Source of the DNA: Raineyella sp034933565
GTDB taxonomy: Bacteria; Actinomycetota; Actinomycetes; Propionibacteriales; Propionibacteriaceae
DNA length: 64,000 bases
Direction: 5' to 3'
NCBI RefSeq assembly: GCF_034933565.1
Contig: NZ_JAYFNG010000003.1
Location: 1-64,000, forward strand
Shown here: one piece after another, positions 59,343 through 64,000 of the stretch
How the letters are laid out: every line of letters starts with the position of its first letter
How positions within the stretch are numbered: the first letter of the stretch is position 1
The notes under the pieces: model-generated
The model's input: the letters and a program-made list of their open reading frames with translations, nothing else
What the model was told of the DNA's origin: nothing
The model's database searches: none
Program-made: the position numbers and the translations under genes

Positions 59343-61046
59343 ATGAGCGACGCCACCGAGGCCATCCGCAAGGGCTACACGTTCGACAGTGACGCCATCG
59401 AGCTGGGCGTCCTCGTCGACGGGGGGACGCCGCTGCCCGACGTGAAGATCCGGCTCGCGCTGAGCATGCTGAACCGCCACGGCCTGGTCGCCGGCGCCAC
59501 CGGCACCGGCAAGACGAAGACCCTGCAGCTGATCGCCGAACAGATCTCCGCGGCCGGCGTGCCGGTCTTCGCCGCCGACATCAAGGGCGACCTGTCGGGC
59601 CTGGGGGCGCCGGGTGTCGCGAACGAGAAGCTGCTCGCGCGGACGACCGCGATCGGGCAGGACTTCGTCCCCGCGGCCTGCCCGGTGGAGTTCTACGCGC
59701 TCGGCGGGCAGGGGCAGGGGGTGCCGCTGCGGGCCACGGTCTCCTCGTTCGGGCCGCTGCTGCTGTCGAAGGTGCTCGGCCTCAACGCCACCCAGGAGTC
59801 GTCGCTGACGCTGGTCTTCCACTACGCCGACACCAACGGCCTGCTGCTGCTCGACCTCAAGGACCTCAACGAACTGCTGAAGTTCCTCGTGTCCGATGAC
59901 GGCAAGCCCGAGCTCGCCGACCTCGGTGGGCTGGCCAAGGCCACCGTCGGGGTGATCCAGCGCCAGCTCTCGGCGCTGTCGGCGCAGGGCGGGGACACGT
60001 TCTTCGGCGAACCGGAGTTCGAGACCGAGGACCTGTTGCGCACCGCCCCGGACGGCCGGGGCGTCATCTCCCTGCTCGAACTGCCCGACCTGGCACAGCG
60101 CCCGGCACTGTTCTCCACCTTCCTGATGTGGCTGCTGGCTGATCTCTACCAGCACCTGCCCGAGGCCGGCGACCTCGACCGACCCAAGCTCGTCTTCTTC
60201 TTCGACGAGGCGCACCTGCTCTTCGAGGACGCCTCGAAAGCCTTCCAGGACGCCATCGAGCAGACCGTACGACTCATCCGGTCCAAGGGTGTCGGGGTCT
60301 TCTTCGTCACCCAGTCGCCCAAGGACGTGCCCGAGGACGTCCTCGCCCAGCTCGGCTCGCGGATCCAGCACCAGCTGCGGGCCCACACGCCCAACGACGC
60401 GAAGGCGCTGAAAGCCGCGGTGGCGACCTACCCGAAGACCGACTACGACCTTGCCGAACGGCTCCAGCAGCTCGGCATCGGCGAGGCGATCGTCACGGTG
60501 CTCAATCCGGACGGCGCCCCCACCCCGGTGGCCCGGACCCGGATGCGCGCGCCCCGGGCGTCGATGCAGCCACTGGAGGCGGACGCCATGACGGCCGCGG
60601 TCGCCGGGTCGCCGCTGCAGGCCCGCTACGGCGCTGCGATCGACCGCGAGTCCGCGTACGAGGTGCTGAACGCCAAGCTGCAGGCCGGTGCCGAGGCCGC
60701 CGCCGCGGAACAGGCGGCCGCCGCCAGGGCGAAGGCCGACGCCGAGGCGGCGAAGGCGCAGACCGAACAGGCCAGGGCAGAGGCGCAGCGGGCCAGAGCG
60801 GAGGCAGCGCGGGTCAAGGCGGAGGAGGCCGCGCAGCGCGAGGCCGAACGCGCGGCCCGGGAGCAGGACCGCGCCCGGGAGGCGGAGCGTGCCGGTGAGC
60901 AGGAGCGTACGGAGCGATCACGCCCGGTGCGACGGGAGAAGTCGCTGATCGAGCAGATCAGCGAGAACAGCCTGGTGCGCCAGGTCGCCCGATCGGCCGC
61001 GCGGGAGATCACCCGCTCCTTGTTCGGGACGGGCCGGCGGCGCTGA
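59343..61046 (+). CDS. HerA-like helicase domain protein (DUF853/YjgR)
   Basis: ATPase of 567 residues. Walker A is GATGTGKT at 51-58, the second motif GDLSGLG, the Walker B region VFFFDEAHLLF (about 290-298), and the C-terminal sensor region ends at about 400. It belongs to the HerA-like DUF853 group, not to HerA itself. Residues 440-530 are an Ala/Glu/Arg coiled coil (RAEAQRARAEAARVKAEEAA). It starts ATG 59343. The role in DNA processing or protein unfolding is not known for this branch. Confidence 0.9.
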   Translation: MSDATEAIRKGYTFDSDAIELGVLVDGGTPLPDVKIRLALSMLNRHGLVAGATGTGKTKTLQLIAEQISAAGVPVFAADIKGDLSGLGAPGVANEKLLARTTAIGQDFVPAACPVEFYALGGQGQGVPLRATVSSFGPLLLSKVLGLNATQESSLTLVFHYADTNGLLLLDLKDLNELLKFLVSDDGKPELADLGGLAKATVGVIQRQLSALSAQGGDTFFGEPEFETEDLLRTAPDGRGVISLLELPDLAQRPALFSTFLMWLLADLYQHLPEAGDLDRPKLVFFFDEAHLLFEDASKAFQDAIEQTVRLIRSKGVGVFFVTQSPKDVPEDVLAQLGSRIQHQLRAHTPNDAKALKAAVATYPKTDYDLAERLQQLGIGEAIVTVLNPDGAPTPVARTRMRAPRASMQPLEADAMTAAVAGSPLQARYGAAIDRESAYEVLNAKLQAGAEAAAAEQAAAARAKADAEAAKAQTEQARAEAQRARAEAARVKAEEAAQREAERAAREQDRAREAERAGEQERTERSRPVRREKSLIEQISENSLVRQVARSAAREITRSLFGTGRRR

Positions 61047-61176
61047 ACGGACGTCACCTTCACCCGCTCCGAAGGTAAATGTAAGGACAATTAGGCCTGC
61101 TTTCCGGTGTGATCATCGGCGGCGTCGTGGATGTTTCCGGTCTTGGGGTGCCACGTCTCGCGGCCTTCGGGACCGA

Positions 61177-61189
61177 TAGACTCTATTTG
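61177..61189 (+). promoter_or_regulatory. possible -10 TAGACT for a leaderless MFS transcript
   Basis: TAGACT (61177-61182) would place the transcription start at 61189, exactly on the GTG start codon. No -35 is clear at 17-18 bp, so the call rests on the position of the -10 and the lack of an RBS. Confidence 0.35.
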
Positions 61190-62496
61190 TGCTGACAAAT
61201 GAGGGTTCTGGTCGGGAGTCGCGGATACGGGCGCGGATCTGGGGCCTGGTCCCGGTCGCGGCCCTGTTGTTGCTGGCCCTGGTGCTGCGCGCACCGGTGG
61301 CGGTGGTCCCGCCCCTGCTGCCCGACTTCCAGTCGGCGCTGCACCTCGACACGTTCCAGGCGGCGTTGCTCACCAGCATCCCGGTGCTGTGCTTCGGGCT
61401 GCTCACCCCGCTGGTGTCCCAGCTGGTGCACTGGCTCGGCATCAACCACGCCGTCGCCTGGGGCCTGGTCGCCGTCGTCGCGGGCTCCCTGTTGCGGGTC
61501 GACGGCACGCTCGCCGGGCTGTACGGCGGGACGGTCCTGATCGGGCTCGGTCTGACCGTCGGCAACCTGGGCGTGCCGATGCTGATCAGCCGCCAGTACC
61601 GACACCGTGCCGCCCTGCTCACCGGGGCCTATTCCGCGACCATCAACGTCGCGGTGACCCTCGCCACGGCGACCGCCGTCCCGGTCGCGCTGCTCGTCGG
61701 CTGGCAGCGGTCCTCGGCGCTGTGGGGGGCCATCATCGGCGGTGTCGCGCTGCTCGTCTGGCTGGTCGTCTACCCGCCGGGCGTACGCGGCGCGCGAGCC
61801 TTCTTCCGCTGGCGGGCGGGGCAGGACGCGCCGGCGCAGACCGTCCGCCAGGGGCGGGCCCAGCTGCGCCGGGCCGGGCGTGGACCCTCACTGGCGCGCC
61901 GGCCGCTGGCCTGGCTGCTCGCCGCGGCGTTCTCCGGCCACACCCTGGCCTACTACGCGGTGACCTCCTGGCTGCCGCTGGCGCTGATCGACCTGCGCGG
62001 CCTGAGTGCCGGTCGGGCGGGCGTGGGCGCCTCGATCTTCCAGGCCGCCGGCATCGTCGGACCGTTCATGACATCCTGGCTCGTCGACGCCCGGCACTGG
62101 TCCCTCACCCGCACGGCACTCCTGGTCGGTGCCGGCTGGGCCGTCCTACCGCTCGGCATCGTGCTCGCTCCGGCCGGCTGGGTGGTCTGGAGCCTGGTCG
62201 GCGGCCTGGCGCAGGGGGCCTTCTTCACCCTGCTGTTCGTCATCGTCGTACGCCGTACCCGTACGGTCGACGACAACCGGCGCCTGACCGCGATGGTGCA
62301 GACCATCGGCTACTCCGTGGCCGCCACCGGACCGGTGGTGATGGGGTGGGTGCACGATCACCTGCAGGCGTGGGGGCCGTCGTTCCTCGTCGTGCTGGCG
62401 GCGGTGATCGTGATGGTGGTCGCCGTGCTGGCCGTGGCGCGGGATCGCCGGGAGTCTGCGAGTCGACAAGCGGAGAGCGGACCTCTGCACCCATGA
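61189..62496 (+). CDS. CynX/NimT-type MFS transporter
   Basis: MFS protein of 435 residues in 12 helices, without DHA-type motifs. It opens ALLLLALVLRAPVAVVPPLL, the typical cyanate-transporter-family start, with LPDFQSALHLDTFQAALLTS and SGHTLAYYAVTSWLPLALID. The start is GTG 61189; no RBS is visible. The family exports or imports small anions such as cyanate or nitroimidazole-related compounds; the substrate is unknown. The last about 12 residues are hydrophilic. Confidence 0.88.
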   Translation: MLTNEGSGRESRIRARIWGLVPVAALLLLALVLRAPVAVVPPLLPDFQSALHLDTFQAALLTSIPVLCFGLLTPLVSQLVHWLGINHAVAWGLVAVVAGSLLRVDGTLAGLYGGTVLIGLGLTVGNLGVPMLISRQYRHRAALLTGAYSATINVAVTLATATAVPVALLVGWQRSSALWGAIIGGVALLVWLVVYPPGVRGARAFFRWRAGQDAPAQTVRQGRAQLRRAGRGPSLARRPLAWLLAAAFSGHTLAYYAVTSWLPLALIDLRGLSAGRAGVGASIFQAAGIVGPFMTSWLVDARHWSLTRTALLVGAGWAVLPLGIVLAPAGWVVWSLVGGLAQGAFFTLLFVIVVRRTRTVDDNRRLTAMVQTIGYSVAATGPVVMGWVHDHLQAWGPSFLVVLAAVIVMVVAVLAVARDRRESASRQAESGPLHP

Positions 62497-62883
62497 CGAG
62501 TGTCGGCAAGGAAGGCTGTCGCAAGCCGGACGGTCAGCCCCTACCCCTTCCACCCATGCAGCAGGGCTGTGATGCGGGAGGAGTTTGTGCTGTCATGGTT
62601 CAGTCCCACTCGCCACTTCGTTGAGGATGGGTCGTTGCCTGACATGCGAGACGCTTAGGCTCAGTTGCGGAGGGCGTCGAGACGACGCCCTCCGCCCTTC
62701 TTGTGACGCGCCTGTCAATGCTCGTGGTCTCTGCCGACAGATCCGACGATCGACGGACGATCGAGGTAGTGAGTAGTTGCATGCCAACCGAGCCGAAAAA
62801 TTGAATCCGGCATTTCTCTTGACGAACAGTCAGGTACGGGCCACTATCGATGATAAGACATCACAGGACAGAGGCGTCGTCTG
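62497..62883. other. gap between MFS gene and IS element
   Basis: No gene was found. It includes the terminator at 62667-62705 and a less GC-rich 62750-62880 stretch (CCGAAAAATTGAATCC and others). A short CAGTCCCACTCGCCA sequence looks like a tRNA T-arm but no cloverleaf forms. Confidence 0.6.
62667..62705 (+). terminator. Rho-independent terminator downstream of the MFS gene
   Basis: GCGGAGGGCGTCG (62667-62679) pairs perfectly with CGACGCCCTCCGC (62683-62695) around AGA, followed by CCTTCTTGTG. It is the most canonical terminator in the window. Confidence 0.85.
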
Positions 62884-62939
62884 TGAAGCGCCCTGGGTTT
62901 GATGCCGTTCCAGTTTGAGCCCAGGAGAGGATAAGCGCC

Positions 62940-63263
62940 ATGCCGGAGAGGATCGATCCGGACTTGAGGACTAGGGCGGTTCGCCTGGTCAGGGAGCACC
63001 GCCGTGGGTACTCGACGATGGCCGCGGCCTGTCTGGCGGTGGCCAAGGAGCTGGGGGTGGGCAAGGAGACCGTGCGCCGCTGGGTGGTCCAGGCCGAGGT
63101 CGATGCCGGCCAGCGTGAGGAGGGCACCACCGCGGAGGCCGAGGAGATCGGGCGGTTGAGGGGGGAGAACCGCCGGCTGCGTGAGGACGTGGCCATTCTG
63201 AAGGCGGCGGCGTCTTTCTTGCGGGGAACTCGGCCCCCACAAACCACTGATGATAGGCTTTGA
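62940..63263 (+). CDS. IS3-family transposase OrfA, 3'-frameshifted
   Basis: HTH-type OrfA of 107 residues. It begins MPERIDPDLRTRAVRLVREH with VAKELGVGKETVRRWVVQAE (HTH) and the leucine-zipper-like EEIGRLRGENRRLREDVAIL. The last codons after AAASFL do not match the family (usually FFAGELD...); restoring one base near 63220 gives FFAGELGPHKP and an ATG ATA GGC TTT start for orfB, so a one-base deletion is likely. The ATG is 56 bp after the left inverted repeat, as expected for IS3 elements. Confidence 0.8.
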   Translation: MPERIDPDLRTRAVRLVREHRRGYSTMAAACLAVAKELGVGKETVRRWVVQAEVDAGQREEGTTAEAEEIGRLRGENRRLREDVAILKAAASFLRGTRPPQTTDDRL

Positions 63264-63287
63264 AGTTGGCCCCGTTCGGTCACGACC

Positions 63288-63555
63288 GTCACCGACAAGG
63301 CGGTCCGTCACGTCCCCGATGTGGTCGAAGGCCGCTTCGACCAGGGCCGACTCAACGCTGTGTGGATCTCGGACATCACCTGTCTGAAGACGGGCGAGGG
63401 GCGGCTCCTACCTGGGCAGGGTCCGCGATGGCCGCCCCCGCCGGGTGATTAGCTACCAGTTCGCCGACCATCTCCACGCCGCTCTGGTCGAGACCGCACT
63501 ACAGCGCGACGTCCTGTTCCGTGCCCCGCTGCTGGGTCCCGACGGTGTGGTCTGA
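63288..63555 (+). pseudogene. IS3-family OrfB transposase remnant
   Basis: Translation from 63288 reads TDKAVRHVPDVVEGRFDQGR then LNAVWISDITCLKTGEGRL, matching the central DDE region (WxxDIT) of OrfB. Continuity to YLGRVRDGRPRRVISYQFAD requires a one-base frameshift near 63411, and the product stops at 63555. The N-terminal about 100 codons and the C-terminal DDE residues are missing. Confidence 0.75.
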
Positions 63556-63616
63556 AGCGGACCCGACACCGGAGCCCGAAACCACCGAGTAATGCGGCGC
63601 CCCGATCGTCGCGATG

Positions 63617-64000
63617 GTGAGCATCGATGCGCGTGAGCCCGGTGCCGAGGGCCGCCGTGCACCGGGGTATTGGGAGAGTGATCTGGTGATCGGGTCGGCA
63701 GGCGCAGCGAGGCCGCGACGCCGGTGGAGCGCACACGCAGGTTCGTGACGATTCGGGGCGTGCTGGCCGGGACGAATGCCGACGCGCTGATCCATCAGTA
63801 CCTGCCCAAGGGCACCGAGGTCGCCAGCCACCAGCTCTACCTCGACGCGATTGCCGAAGGACTCAACGACAGCCGACCACCCCCAGCTGTCCTCGGCTAC
63901 CGCATCACCAGAGAAGCCTTCGAACGCCTACTCCTCGACCAAGCCATTCCTTCCACCCGTTGGCACCGCACCGGGGCGCTTCACTTCAGGGAGACCGGTC
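63617..64000 (+). pseudogene. IS30-family transposase remnant
   Basis: VSIDAREPGAEGRRAPGYWE then SDLVIGSAG resembles the IS30 core (PGHWEGDLIIG). After a frameshift, a second frame from 63724 reads VERTRRFVTIRGVLAGTNAD, then QYLPKGTEVASHQLYLDAIA and EGLNDSRPPPAVLGYRITRE, the IS30 C-terminus. The middle with the second and third DDE residues has been deleted (DALIH joins directly to QYLPKGT). The frame continues past the inverted repeat to the window edge. Confidence 0.75.

Larger units (their letters stand above)
62884..63983 (+). mobile_element. decayed IS3-family element with nested IS30 remnant
   Basis: The two ends are 13-bp inverted repeats TGAAGCGCCC(T/C)GG (62884-62896 and 63983-63971), 1100 bp apart. 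Inside are IS3 orfA (62940-63263), a collapsed orfB remnant (63288-63555) and an IS30 transposase fragment (63617 onward). No clear target-site duplication is seen (CTG versus CTT flanks). It is defective: frameshifts, a large orfB deletion and the IS30 fragment. Confidence 0.7.

Noticed and set aside
62590..62640. tRNA-like T-arm sequence near TTCAGTCCCACTCGCCA
   Set aside because: No matching acceptor, D- or anticodon stems could be built around it.
63288..63983. Functional transposase in the IS element
   Set aside because: Frameshifts, a missing orfB N-terminus and the IS30 fragment make it inactive.

Overview
The window is very GC-rich DNA from an actinobacterium. The evidence is high-GC codon usage with frequent GTG starts, a dnaK-grpE-dnaJ-hspR operon preceded by HspR-type (HAIR) inverted repeats, an OxyR-ahpCF peroxide locus, and a c-di-AMP riboswitch ahead of an NlpC/P60 wall hydrolase. 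The style (many CGTACG words, housekeeping genes mixed with minisatellites) suggests Propionibacteriaceae or a relative; that placement is inference. No plasmid, phage, tRNA, rRNA or CRISPR array was seen. Most of the window is ordinary chromosome; only the last 1.1 kb is clearly mobile.

Layout. 0-6.3 kb: minus-strand metabolic genes (DAACS symporter, sirtuin, DUF1684, threonine aldolase, two GNATs). 6.3-9 kb: marR-MFS-glycosylase operon with 4-bp overlaps. 9-13.4 kb: TIGR01777 epimerase, an O6-alkylguanine alkyltransferase homologue whose catalytic Cys is Val, and a beta-glucoside-type PTS EIIBCA. 13.9-20.3 kb: patatin, VOC, SDR, a membrane protein, a ParB/Srx-like protein coupled to a CPA2 antiporter, and a paired SMR exporter. 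20.4-25.1 kb: the heat-shock operon. 25.1-32.2 kb: amine-oxidase-like flavoprotein, two VOC proteins, a penicillin-binding protein and an OmpR-type two-component system. 32.5-37.7 kb: a 45-aa GNAT-like fragment, an AlkZ-like protein, a rhomboid-like protein, a sugar-lactone oxidase, and a GDT1/TMEM165 Mn exporter under a yybP-ykoY Mn riboswitch. 38-42.2 kb: oxidative stress (AhpD-like, AhpC, AhpF, OxyR). 42.5-49.1 kb: membrane protein, NlpC/P60 protein, a nucleotidyltransferase-like protein, GlmM and a left-handed beta-helix nucleotidyltransferase relative (UDP-GlcNAc supply). 49.2-55.1 kb: TetR and a divergent thiolase / 3-hydroxyacyl-CoA dehydrogenase / acyl-CoA dehydrogenase / fused SCOT operon for short acyl-CoA or ketone-body metabolism. 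55.1-56.2 kb: a 1.1-kb repeat region. 56.2-62.5 kb: NarL-type two-component system, SHOCT protein, HerA-like ATPase, CynX-type MFS. 62.9-64 kb: a decayed IS3-family element containing an IS30 remnant.

The least explained features are a roughly 102-bp hairpin-bearing intergenic repeat present twice (2838-2939 and 43418-43519), the Cys-less alkyltransferase, the repeat region at 55-56 kb, and the number of 15-50 bp tandem repeats at gene ends, several of them translated into low-complexity protein tails.
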